Shown here: positions 20,810 through 31,195 of the stretch, one piece after another
How the letters are laid out: each line of letters opens with the position of its first letter
Numbering within the stretch: position 1 is the first letter of the stretch
NCBI RefSeq assembly: GCF_032854445.1
Contig: NC_088300.1
Coordinates: forward strand, 69,044,984-69,108,983
DNA length: 64,000 bases
Origin: Liolophura sinensis
Taxonomy: Eukaryota; Mollusca; Polyplacophora; Chitonida; Chitonidae
Direction: 5' to 3'
Program-made: the position numbers and the translations under genes
Notes under the pieces: model-generated
Seen by the model: the letters and a program-made list of their open reading frames with translations, nothing else
Told to the model about the DNA's origin: nothing
Database searches by the model: none

Positions 20810-21142
20810 TCAGACCCGGAGGAGATTCCTTATAGCCCTGCCGGTGTTAGTGAATTCTAGTTTCTTTTCACCTAGCACTTCATCCAATTCCTCGTCACTG
20901 AGGAAGTTCTTTTCACCTAGCACTTCATCCAACTCCTCGTTACTGAGGAAGGTCTTGTTGTCTTGCTCCCACTTAGCCTTCCACTTAGCCCCGCCCGTTT
21001 TATACCTGTCGAGGATCCCCTGCAATTCTTCCAAGGCATTGCGGGACCGTGGGTACTTGGGCCGCACACCTAGGAGCATCTCAAATTCCTCCCGCAGTGC
21101 TCGCGCTTTTTGATGGTGCCTCATTGTACTCGTCGTATGCAT
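20810..21142 (-). CDS. Charged ORF directly upstream of and in frame with POLB
   Basis: A 110-residue frame from the ATG at 21142 (MHTTSTMRHHQKARALREEF) to the TGA at 20812-20810. The TGA is followed one codon later, in the same frame, by the ATG of the polymerase, so this is either a separate small gene or the polymerase N-terminus cut off by a nonsense change. It has a basic N-terminal helix (RPKYPRSRNALEELQGILD) and two consecutive copies of a 15-residue acidic motif (ELDEVLGEK core), from a 45 bp tandem duplication. No known domain recognised. Confidence 0.5.
   Translation of the reverse strand: MHTTSTMRHHQKARALREEFEMLLGVRPKYPRSRNALEELQGILDRYKTGGAKWKAKWEQDNKTFLSNEELDEVLGEKNFLSDEELDEVLGEKKLEFTNTGRAIRNLLRV
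20862..20951. repeat. 45 bp tandem duplication inside coding sequence
   Basis: Two adjacent 45-base units (20862-20906 and 20907-20951), both TTCTTTTCACCTAGCACTTC... and ending CTGAGGAAG, differ at two positions. The length is a multiple of three, so the duplication keeps the frame and doubles an acidic FLS(N/D)EELDEVLGEK segment. Confidence 0.85.
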
Positions 21143-21157
21143 AATTACACCGACTCT

Positions 21158-21435
21158 CTAATTGTAAATTTTGATAGCCGCCAGCCGTTTGAACTTGTCC
21201 AAGAAAGCCTTGAGCCTCCACTTCCTTTCACACGTCTGGACCTTATTATGTCCGCAGGCCATGCAAAGCCGAAATCAGTTTTATAGCCCCGACCACGGCT
21301 AATACATGGCTGGGTGCCAGGACCCTTCCGCAGACGGTATAGGTGAACCCCGCAGTACTCCCCCAGACAACTCTTACCACAGAGCGCCGTGGAGCCGATG
21401 AGAAGCCACCGGCAATTATTGTAACCCTTTGGCAT
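21158..21435 (-). pseudogene. Small Cys-rich, probably zinc-binding Polinton protein, frameshifted
   Basis: From the ATG at 21435 (MPKGYNNCRWLLIGSTALCG) the frame holds a regular Cys pattern (C-x11-C-x3-C-x4-C, with His two residues later), then a Arg/Gly-rich stretch. Near 21262 the protein-like reading shifts by one base into a frame with a CxxC and His (CMACGHNKVQTC) and a basic helix (KWRLKAFLDKFKRLAAIK), ending at the TAG at 21160-21158. About 90 residues; the Cys/His layout suggests one or two zinc-binding modules. It is the outermost leftward gene next to the right TIR and probably shares a transcript with the ORF at 21142. Function unknown; a nucleic-acid-binding role is an inference. 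Confidence 0.6.
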
Positions 21436-21512
21436 GTTTTTGTATACACAATTGGTGTAGAAGCATATCTGGTGCAATGGGTATGTCTAATAGAACCCCA
21501 GAAGCGGGGAAG

Positions 21513-21633
21513 GGGGCTGGGAGCCCCTATTTGCCAGGGGGAGGGTGTTCAGGGAATGGGGGGTTGGGAGCCTCTATTTGTTCTGGGGAGGGCCCCAATT
21601 GGAGGGTGCGCCAGAACCTATAGTGTGTATACT
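21513..21633 (-). repeat. Right terminal inverted repeat of the Polinton
   Basis: Reverse complement of the left TIR: ends ...CCAGAACCTATAGTGTGTATACT at 21633. About 121 bases are shared with 8291-8412, with a few substitutions and a 2-3 base indel. Only a single copy exists at this end, in contrast to the left end. Confidence 0.9.
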
Positions 21634-24600
21634 ACTCAGAACACGTTTGTATTAAAATATATATGCTATCTGTTGTCATATGACTGGCCTGATGAGCGCT
21701 CTTTTCCATCTTTGGAATTTTCCCCATCATTGGGATTTTCCACATCTTTGGATTACTGCGTCACGCCAGTTTCCACCTATTTGAAACTTTTTCATCTTGG
21801 TGAAAACTTTTTGATCGAGGTGTAAACCTGCACACCAGGTCTCAACCTGGCTCCATCCAAATGAAAAATGTTTTACGCTGACTGAGGTGAAAACCATAGA
21901 AAGACCGTCAAAACTGCAAAGAATAATGTGCGCAAACCTGCGCTCTACCCTAACTCTATTGATCAGAATTTTTTCAGATCATCTGTTTACCATAATACTT
22001 TTAGGCTAATGGATAAACCACTCACTTCAATTAAAAAAAAATTACAAAAAAATTAACAAAAATGCCATAGCAGTCTTACCTGATCACCTGACCTAATAGC
22101 TGGTACATAACCTACATTTATTTGTTTCATGAATTTTTTACTTATATACTTGGTGTTGGTCAGGTTCATGGACTGAGGAAACAGAATGCTCAGAGGAAAC
22201 AACCGCCTGGCAAACTTCCTGACAAAGCCGTAGCCGAGAGTTGGTTTCGAACCTGCGAACTTATCCGCCAAGGACTTGATACTCGCATTGCCTTGTGTTA
22301 AGCAGGAGCCACAAGGGGGTGGACAGGGGCTTTACGTGTCCCTCCTCTTCCAGCACACATGTGCTTTTCAAATGAATCAATTTTACTTGGCAAACTCCTG
22401 GATGATCGCCTAATTTGAGATGTATTCTCCCAATTTTGGAGGTTCTATATGTAGCAGAAATGAGAAAAGCACAACCTCTGTTTCGTAATCCGCCATAGAA
22501 CACGCGTACGGAATAGCGCTCGTTCTATTTCCATTCGGACTAGTCGAATTCGATGAGTTTATTCGACAAATCGCACCGTGTGGAGGCGGCTTTAGACAAG
22601 ACGTAAACCTTAGTTACATACACAGATCATTCGAATATACAATAAGCTCAGACAATTTGCTCTCTTCCAGGCCTGGCACTGAGACAACTAATTGTGAATG
22701 CGACGATAAATTCAAAATAAACGAACACCCAAACAAAAAATTACCTCACGCATTCCATCGGCCACTCTTAGCATTACCATATAATTATACAAGGGCTGGA
22801 GCTTCCGACTTTCAAATTCTCTTTTACGAACACACTTTGATATGGAGAAGCTAAAGAGAGACTTTCTTTCAGTTTTTATGTATAAGCTAAATGTAAAGTC
22901 AATTTGTGGTGATATTTGTGTCAAATATATCAAAATCCTCACTCATGTGTATATTTTGATAAATAATGTCTTTAAGCATGGAACCATATTCGTTTTTCAT
23001 CCGTCACACTACAGCAAAAGAGCGTTAGATTAAATAACTTATGTCCAAAATGATTGAACTATACAATAAATATCTAATAGCAACTAGGAAACGATAAAAA
23101 AATATACATGTGTTAATTGATAATAAAAGCCAATAGCATTGCCTAGACTGAAATAAGTACCGAAAAAGTTCTGCTTTTTTCCAGTGAAAAATTAGTTGAA
23201 GATTAAGGCAGACAAAATTGTTTCAGTCCGCTGCATGGCATCAAATATTGTTACATGGTTAATAAAGCAATCTCATATAATTTAAATATTTACCTGCATT
23301 TAATGTAGTCAAAAAAGAAGAAAAAATATCATAGTACTTTCCAATATAGTTTTCGTTGGGCTTTCACGTTTTGTTGGGGTTTTTTGTGATAATTTGTGAA
23401 AAGGTAATTATTTTGGGCTATTCTGAAATATTTTGCGAAGTACAATAGCTGTATTCAGTATATCAGATTGTTGTGTTTATAGACTTAATTACATGTAAAG
23501 ATAAATAGATTTAACCAAAACAAATTGGGGATAAAAAAAATGCTTTCACATTCGTATAACAGTAATCAACGTGAGTATAAATGGACGTTCCAGTTCAAAT
23601 ACCACAACACCAATTTGAACAGCGTTTAACATAAACCACCATTAAATTAAGAAAGTTCATGAAGGACAATATACAGGACGAAATCATGTAGAGATAAGTA
23701 GTCAACAGTTTTAAATGATACCTGAACGGCACGAGTGATCTTCTAAACTCATAAATTTAACCAGTATCCAAATCGTGTATTGTGAAGATTTGAAAGTTGC
23801 CTTTAATTAAAAATACAGTGGGCAGGCTGTTGTCTACTGGATATAGGCGCTCGCCTTTCAGTCGCTAGGATACATAAGGTGAGAGTCCAAACCTGGCCTG
23901 TCAACAGAATTTTGACGTCATTTAATTGACGTAAAATGTTACTTTCCCAGCATATCATGATGACTTCACTTTAAAGAGAGTACGACGTTACACTAGAAAC
24001 TGATACATTGTAACGGTTTACATGTGACGTTACAATTCATTCTTGACGTAACAATGGCTCTGTATACTGTATTTGTCATCGTAACTTACTCTACAGTTTA
24101 GGTAGCCTCCTGGTTTTTTATTTCATCGGCTGTGTTGTGTGAGTGTTGTAAGTAGCTTTACTATACTAGCACGGCAGGCAAGGGCTTTTTTGTATATTAA
24201 TAATGCGGTGCTACGAACGCAGGTCAGCAGGGACTAAGTATGGTAACTGTGCACTGGCCAATCTTCCTGAATACAGGCACAGTATTATGCTAATAAGCGG
24301 TTTTCAGTACCGGTCAGCAGGAATGTACAGAAGCCTATAAGTAGGCTAGTCACCGCGGTCATCGATGGCCCGCATCTGTCCCTTGGGCCGGAAAAGCGCC
24401 AATACAAATCAATCGGCTTAGTAATCTGTTCTAAACATTTGCATAAAGGTGTTTACAAGTAAATATTGTAGTCAGGGTCGTATTTTTAATATCTGTTTTA
24501 GTTGGCGTCTTTTTACATGGATCGTTGTTCCCTCCATCTCAGCCCGAGGCTTGGAGATAAGACACTACATTTTTCGGATCGACGGATCCACATTATAGAA

Positions 24601-24907
24601 AAAATTTTGGAGATTTGTTCATGGCTGTTTTATAACTTCCCAATTATTATTATTTTTTTTATCCCTGGTTTACCTGGGCGGTGGCCGGCGTCTTGGATGG
24701 TTTACTCACTAAGGATATAACCGACATCTCTATATGGCCGGAATTTCTGTAATAAAACGTTTTTGTTTTGAGGAGAAAAATGTTTTCTGTTATTGGAGCG
24801 AAGCGATTTAGAACAGAAAGGTCCTGCTTCACACTAGCACCACTTCACGGGTTTAAAAAATAAGCCGTTTCCCCAATGGACTGGGATCGAAATTCTATAC
24901 ATTAATA
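21634..24907. other. AT-rich non-coding flank right of the Polinton
   Basis: No supported gene. A degenerate tRNA-like segment lies near 23815-23910 (GGCGCTCGCCTTTCAGTCGC..., then a GAGTCC AAACC box). 23582-23790 is one copy of a dispersed repeat whose relative is at 38381-38590. Confidence 0.45.
23582..23790 (+). repeat. Dispersed repeat F, copy 1
   Basis: Shares ordered blocks with 38381-38590: CGTTCCAG, a run around AACATAAACCACCA, TATACAG(G/T)ACGAAA, AGTCAACAGTTTT, and TATTCAAATCGTGTA-like ends. Same orientation in both places. Neither terminal repeats nor coding sequence are seen; family unknown. Confidence 0.55.
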
Positions 24908-25154
24908 TTGATTTATTTGATTGGTGTTTTACGCAGTACTCAAGAATCTTTCACTTATACGAAGGCAGCGAGCATTATGGTGGGAGGAAACCGGGCAGAT
25001 CCCGGAGGAAACCCACGACCATCAGCATGTAGCTGGCAGACTTTCCTCACGTACGGCCGCAGGGAAGCCAGCACGAGCTGGACCGCATTGGTGAGAGGCT
25101 CCTGGTTCACTACGCTGCGCTAGCGCGCTAACCAACTGAGCCACAGAGGTCCCC
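24908..25154 (-). mobile_element. SINE family A, near full length
   Basis: Reads right to left as tRNA-derived head (GTGGCTCAGTTGGTTAGCGC type), body, and tail ending in the conserved GTATAAGTGAAA...TACGGCGTAAAACACC block, here as its complement starting GATTTATTTGATTGGTG. The B-box region is partly deleted (AGCTGGACCGCATTGG). Confidence 0.85.
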
Positions 25155-25944
25155 AGTATATTAATAGCTAGGTTTCTTATTTGGTGACAGTAAGCGGTCG
25201 ATGATACCATTTGAGTAGTCTAAAGTTCTGACTATCTGAATAGTCTAAATTTCGTTGAATAACACTTGTCTTCCAGCAATCTGAAGTGTATATCTGTACA
25301 TTACATGTGTGAAATTTTGGTCATTTACTTACCAACGTTGGGTGGTTTATGCAGGTGTCTCCGGTTTTACACAACCTTTTACTGACCCACATCTTATGAG
25401 TAAAAATTTTTCGAGCATAGCGTTAAGCAGTAAACAAATAAATAACTAAATAACGCAATATCTATCCCTGTTTCGCTTTATTTGCACTTGTTCGTGACTG
25501 CGATTTTATTCAACACAATGCTCGCCCCCAGGTGAAGTCTTTTCATATAATATACATACATGTACATACAATGCAAAAATGAAATTCGTTGGTAATTTTT
25601 AATCTGGAATTTGTCTTTACCCTTATATATGTGCAACCGTGTCAATCTGAAAAACAGGTTGATAATATGTGTTTGAACTGGGAGTCAGATGGTCTGAAAC
25701 CAACATGAGAATCAATGCCCGTACACTATCAAATACCAGGAGAGCTCTTTATTCTTAGCTGACAGATAATGCCGAGTATTTCATTATGTTTTCAAGGATC
25801 AGTTTTGCTCACAAGTATACTCAAGAGGCACTGCACAAAATAGCCTAATTTGTTGAAATTCTTGCGACGATTAGGCAATGTCTCATCCAGGGAGGATGCT
25901 GTATCGTTGTATAGTATAATCATCCAAAGAGTTTGTTACTTTCT

Positions 25945-26210
25945 AGGGATAACGCGATGGCTCACTTGGTAGAGCGTCCGCTTCGGGGGCGTCGTATCCA
26001 GGGTCAACACCTTAAAACACCTTAAAAGAGGCAGTTGTAGCTTCCTTGCTTGGCGTTCAGCATTAAAAAAAATGGGGCAGTGGCTGGCTGACACGTATCA
26101 GTATAATGGCTCGGGTGAGGCTGCTTATTTGCCTTCAGTAAGCCGTCTCAGTGAAGCAGCACTAAATAAAAGAGCAGTGGAAACCCACCCTGCTGGACAA
26201 GTATCCCATT
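25945..26210 (+). mobile_element. SINE family B, 3'-truncated
   Basis: Starts with a tRNA-like head (GATGGCTCACTTGGTAGAGCG, then GGGGGCGTCG) and continues with the same body as the complete copy at 52010-52375: AAAAGAGGCAGTTGTAGCTTCC, GGCTCGGGTGAGGCTGC, TCAGTGAAGCAGCAC, AAAAGAGCAGTGGAAA. The final third including the ACGACGTTAAACCCC end is missing. Confidence 0.8.
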
Positions 26211-26238
26211 CCATGTTCATATATATAACACCTTACAG

Positions 26239-26312
26239 ATTGAGGCATGGCCGAGGTGGTTAGCGTGCCAACGCAACACAGTGACCCTGGAGCCTCTCAT
26301 AAATACACAAGT
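26239..26312 (+). mobile_element. tRNA-like SINE head fragment
   Basis: GGCCGAGGTGGTTAGCGTGCC followed by GTGACCCTGGAGCCTCTCAT resembles the head of family A with a leucine-tRNA-like A box. Related heads occur near 51130 and 57227. Body and tail are absent. Confidence 0.5.
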
Positions 26313-26560
26313 ACGCATTAGGCTTGAACCATAGCAACAGGTAACTTTGTATACATGAAACCTTACAAAGCATATTTTTTTCTAATGCGTAAATGAATGT
26401 CTACACTTGTATTGATACAAGTAGATGTGATGTTATCATAACATCAGATTTAGCCAGCCATAACAGTTATGGCTGAATAAACTTTTTGTAAGCTGTAAAC
26501 GTATCTTCTTTTCTTTGCATAATATCGCCGTTTAGCTGTCTCCATGTAGGCATCTGTGGC

Positions 26561-26800
26561 ATGTATGTATGCTTATATGTTTGGGGTTTAACGTCGTATA
26601 TTTTTCGGTCATATGACTACGAGGAGTGTGTTCATATACTGGGCCTTCTTGTGGCAGCGCGAGTGCCACCAAAGTGCTGCCGCTATGAAGTATCATGCCG
26701 AAGACACAAGACATGACACTCCACCCAATAACACTATACTGACACCGGGCCAACCAGCCCTGTTTTCTTGCTCTAACCTCTAGGTGTTGAGCGCAAAGTA
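26561..26800 (-). mobile_element. SINE family C
   Basis: Complement reads: GAGGTTAGAGCAAG, a CCCGGTGTCAGTATAGTG block, GGTGGAGTGTCATG, TCTTCGGCATGATACTTC, GGCAGCACTTTGGTGGCAC, CATATGACCGAAAAA, then ACGTTAAACCCCAAACATA. The same order is found at 38830-39175. The ACGTTAAACCCC 3' end is shared with family B, so the two families share a tail. Confidence 0.75.
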
Positions 26801-26809
26801 GCTACTTGT

Positions 26810-27130
26810 AACGGTTCATCAATTAGGTCAAACATCATATATATAACAACTCGACGAAAACGAAAACGTAAATTTTATAAACCGCTAAAAGATAATAGAT
26901 ATTTGTCCATGCAAATCGAAAACGTATATTTTTGTTGCTTTATTTTGGCCATGTTAATTAAAACATTTGAGTTGAATGGATTTTTACCTGTGACATGGCT
27001 CCAAGCCGTATCATAAGTACGCAGTCATCAAAGTCACCACGTCACTGTGAAACTTCATAAAACCTAACGTTAAAAGTGGTCTGGTGCGTGACAGATAAGT
27101 CATTTTCCTTACTGAATATTAAATGTTGAG
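26810..27130 (+). repeat. Dispersed repeat E, copy 1
   Basis: About 300 bases similar to 28385-28660 in the same orientation: CGCTAAAAGATAATAGATAT, GTCCATG(C/T)AAATCGAAAA, GACATGGCTCCAA, TCATTTTCCTTACT(G/A)AATATTAAA. The copies are only 1.6 kb apart; either a local duplication or two insertions of an unclassified element. Confidence 0.65.
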
Positions 27131-28384
27131 CCCACGGACGCCAGTATGTTGGACATTTGCCTGTGCACAAACTAAAGTACATGTAATTGCCATTTTTCAT
27201 CGCCTTTTGACAATGCTATCATGTGCAGAAACTGTACTAAGTAAAAATAGTTTTTATAAATTTATATAGCCCATATACCCATTTACACACATAACAACCT
27301 GTTCATCCTACAGTTTAGCAAACCTTAACTTCTATCGGTATTTGATAATTATAAACATGTCAAGCAAAGTGTGTTTAAGTAATGGCTTTTCACCAATGTT
27401 TTCGAGCTGCGAACCCAGATTCCGCAAGTTCAGCTGCGACCTTACATCGGTGGATTTGCCAGGTACTTGGGATCAGAGACACTGTATACATGGCCTGTGT
27501 CTTCCAACATAAACACAACCTTCGACATATAACCAGATTTTATTGATATAGCAGTTTTATCGTTATTAAGATTACACTGTCACTATTAATAAAGATAAAT
27601 GTAATTTATCTTAAAATATCCCAAGATATCCATCATATTTACAACGCTAACCATTACCACCACCATGTCCCTGCGCATGTATAAGTTAACACAAAAATGA
27701 TTTTTATACACAATTTAACAGGTTTTGATTTAAGGCGATTTGCCCTGAAGGACTGAACACTGCTGTAACTGTATGATATAACTTATCGACATATTAAGTA
27801 TATATATTCTAGAAAATCCTGTGCGTGAGATATAACAAAAGCTACTTTGATGGAGATCATCCCCTTTGAGGTCACTCTCCTGTTTCAAAGGTGCATTTTC
27901 AGGAGTAGGCTGGGGACCTCAGAAATTGGCTAATGGTAAGTTTTGTAGTTAAAACGTCGTTTCGACCATTGGGCTGCGTTGACATTGTTTTTCATTATTA
28001 TTCTTTTTTTTCATATGCGTTCAAATTCTCTGAAATGATTTGAAATTCAGGTATATTTATCTTATTTCCTGCTCATAATCAGCTTACGTAAAGCCCATGA
28101 CTGTGCAATGATACTCGACCATGTCAGACTAACCTTTTTGCCACCCATGGAGATGTGCATCCCCAAAGGCGATAAATATTACAAACTCCTCAAGCGGAAA
28201 TGACTTGCAGATTACTTGATTAACGGCTTTTTCATCACAGTTTGTAGTATTCAACCATAATAATCAACCGTAACACTTTCCCCACGGTGAAACATAATTT
28301 CACATTGCTTAATAAACCCGTTATGACAAGTCGTCAAACTACTCTATACAGACCACATATTCTGCCATGGACTATAAAAAAGGA

Positions 28385-28660
28385 AAGATTTCTAAACGAA
28401 AGAGTAAATTATAAATACGGCTAAAAGATAATAGATATTCGTCCATGTAAATCGAAAACACACATTTTTGCTGCTCTACTTTGGCTAGGTTAATTAAATC
28501 ATCAGAGTAGAACGGTGACATGGCTCCAAATCGTATAATAAGCACGCAGTACTCAAACTGACCACGTCATTCTGAATCGTTGTAAAACCTAATGGCAAAA
28601 GTGCTTTGATGCATGACATTTGACAGATATCTCATTTTCCTTACTAAATATTAAATTCAC
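28385..28660 (+). repeat. Dispersed repeat E, copy 2
   Basis: Partner of 26810-27130; see shared blocks there. Diverged by many substitutions and small indels, so not a recent duplication. Confidence 0.65.
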
Positions 28661-28757
28661 TAGAGTGCATGCTACAATAAAAATGTTACAGAATATTGAG
28701 AAGAATGTGCCAAACTAACCTGTCAAGATATGATACACGTACAGCGCAATGCAGTCC

Positions 28758-29335
28758 CTTTGCGATATGAACTAAATTCTAATTGCATGCGTTTGCGATT
28801 TGTAAATCGAGTGCTAACTGCATACCTTTGTCATCTAGAATTGACTGCTGGCCGCATACGTTTGCGATTTGTAAATTGAGTGCTCACTGCATACCTTTGT
28901 CATATAGAATTGACCGCTGGCCGCATACGTTTGCGATTTGTAAATCGTGTGCTCAATACATACCTCTGCAATTTTAAATCGATTGATGGCTACATGCGTT
29001 TGAGATTTGTAAATCGTGTGCTCATTGCATACATTAGCCACATAAAATGGGTTTTTCAATGAATACCTTTGGAATCTGAAATGTTTTAGTACATAAGACT
29101 GGAATCGATTTCTCACTGGACATTTTTAAAATTCAAAATCGATTCCTCACTGTATGCATTTGCATATTTGGAATCGAGTGCCAATTCCTCTCTCATTTGA
29201 AATCCAATGCTGACCTGAAACATGCAAACGTTTGCCCTTGAAACCGATTGCTTACTTTACATGTATATCTTTGCCATCTCAAATCGATTGATGGCTGACA
29301 AACCGTGGCATCTGTAATAGCTTGTTCGCTGCCTA
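28758..29335. repeat. Degenerate minisatellite, 34-35 bp unit
   Basis: About twelve or more units alternating between two variants: TTTGCGATTTGTAAATCG...GCATACC and TTTGTCATCTAGAATTG...GCATACG, becoming more diverged to the right. The alternation suggests a higher-order repeat of about 69 bases. The long open frames across it on both strands result from the repeat. Confidence 0.8.
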
Positions 29336-29790
29336 CCTTGGAATGAATCACGATATTAAAATGTTATACCCAGTGAATTGTTTGTGGGCTTTTAATTTTA
29401 AGAAACGAAATTTACTGTTCATTAGATGCATATAAGTAAGTTCAACGAGGCGTGCTTATATTTGTCGACTAGTGAAGCCATTTGGAATACAACCTGGAGC
29501 TAGGTCGTCACACACAGTTGACATAATTAGTTTTTACCCGAACGCTGCTGTTTTTAACCATCCCCAGTGACTTGAGGGCTGCTATGGTCTTGACTCCTCC
29601 AAAGGCGCGATTTTTGACAGGAATTAAAGCTTAGACGTGCGTTAGATAGAGAAGTCAACACTGCAAACATATGACCAGCTATACACATGAACATAAATAT
29701 GACTTGTGAATGGTTGTGAATTTCACGTCCCACGTGTTTGTCGCAGTGCAAGTGGTAAGTACACGCATACAATATACTGTGAATCAAATT

Positions 29791-30058
29791 GATTTATTTA
29801 TTTATTTGATTGGTGTTTTACGCCGTACTCAAGAATATTTCACTTATACGACGGCGGCCAGCATTATAGTGGGAGGAAACCGGGCAGAGCCCGGAGGAAA
29901 CCCACGACCATCCGCAGGTTGCTGGAAGACTTCTCACGTACGGCCGGAGAGGAAGCCAGCATGAGCTGGACTTGAACTCACAGCGACCGCATTGGTGAGA
30001 GGCTCTTGGGTCATTACGCTGTGCTAGCGCGCTAACCGACTGAGCCACGGAGGCCCCC
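29791..30058 (-). mobile_element. SINE family A, full length with target-site duplication
   Basis: Complete copy in reverse: tail complement (GATTTATTTATTTATTTG), body, B box (complement of GAGTTCAAGTCC), and head ending GGGCCTCCGTGGCTCAGTCGG. It is flanked by a perfect 11-base direct repeat GTGAATCAAAT at 29779-29789 and 30059-30069, as expected for target-primed insertion. Confidence 0.93.
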
Positions 30059-30649
30059 GTGAATCAAATAGTCTGTAGTAAGGGCCTCCGGTCGACGGAT
30101 TTAGCCGATCTAATAAAACAGATAACACTTTATTATAAAAGTATTTTTATATTTGATTGGCTCAGCTGATGAGAGTAATTTGCGGGATAATCCAATTATT
30201 ATAGCTAGATATATATTCGTTAAGTTATCGTAATTAAGCAGCTTGAATCCTAAAATGCCCTGATCATATGACAATGTGCATGGTTCGGCATTTGTGAGTA
30301 AGTCTTTTAGCACTAACTTTCATTTTACAGCAATTTTTCCCTCTTTTGGCGATGTATTGAAACTCACACAATGCGAAGATGTGTTGCTTCAAGCCTCAAT
30401 GAGACGATGTGGACGAGTACTCGTTGAAGGCTTAGAAGTCGTGATGTTTCCTGGAAGAATATATTACGTTTCTCAAACGATTACGTTTCTCAAAAACAAA
30501 GTCCTTAATTTTAAATCTCATTATTTCCTGACTTATCCATTTTTTTTCTTTTTCGTTAAAAACTGGTCAATGTACACATCATCGTGTACTTTATCCTTCA
30601 AGCAAGTTGAGTATAACCCGTAATACTGATACATTATCTACTATCAAAA

Positions 30650-30822
30650 TAATTAGCCCACCTAGTCACATTATACTTGCACTGGGTAAACAAGTCCTGT
30701 TTCCTTCCTCTAAACTCACGTGCTGGGTGCCAAACGAAGTAGGGACAACCAGTTTTAAAGTTTTTGGTATGACCTGTCACGGGTTTGATCATAGGCCTCC
30801 CGACTCGAGGCGGATGCTTTAA
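30650..30822 (-). mobile_element. SINE family C-like, 3'-truncated
   Basis: The complement has a tRNA-like head (CATCCGCCTCGAGTCGGGAG, TGATCAAACCC), then TTTAAAACTGG, GAGGAAGGAAACAGGAC and TATAATGTGACTAGGTGGG, matching the 5' half of families B/C. The rest of the body is missing. Confidence 0.6.
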
Positions 30823-31195
30823 TTATTGGACAAGACAAAACGGCCAAGAAAAGTATGTACGGCTTCAAAATTTCCATTATTTTAGAAAAGCCTAAATAGT
30901 TACCTTTCCCAGCCTTGTTTGTACACGTGTTGCCTCGGTAAATCGGTAATAAAGCTCCTCCAAAAAAAAAGCGCATTGTTTTATATAACGTATTTAAAAC
31001 TTTACAGAATCGTTTTTACACTAGTACAGGCACAAGTCTGATATTTACTGAAACGCAACAATTTTAGCTATTTTTGGTGAATACAGAAAATTTGATCTAG
31101 TTAGTGAATATAAATTATTTTTACCTAAGATCTTCGATATAAGCTTTCTAACCTTGATTAGTAACGCGAGTAAATGCTCAATGACTGACGGCTAT

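Larger units (their letters stand above)
8291..21633. mobile_element. Polinton/Maverick virus-like DNA transposon, about 13.3 kb
   Basis: Defined by inverted termini (8291-8412 and 21513-21633, both starting AGTATACACACTATAGG when read inward) that enclose the diagnostic Polinton gene set: protein-primed family-B DNA polymerase, rve-type integrase, A32-type packaging ATPase and double-jelly-roll major capsid protein, plus several small genes. The length is within the 12-20 kb usual for the group, and the inside is clearly more GC-rich than the flanks. Genes run in both orientations. No 6 bp target-site duplication is visible: the six bases outside the left end (GAAAGC) differ from those outside the right end (ACTCAG). 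Many genes are frame-broken, so the copy is probably not autonomous as assembled. No maturation protease was recognised. Confidence 0.95.

Noticed and set aside
28783-29116. Open frames on both strands with repeated YLCHIELTAGRI / SQTYAA-type residues
   Set aside because: They come from the 34-35 bp degenerate minisatellite; both strands are open only because the repeat lacks stops.
29710-29762. Short rightward exon candidate ending at GTAAGT
   Set aside because: Only about 16 codons, no signal-peptide or domain features; a chance donor match.
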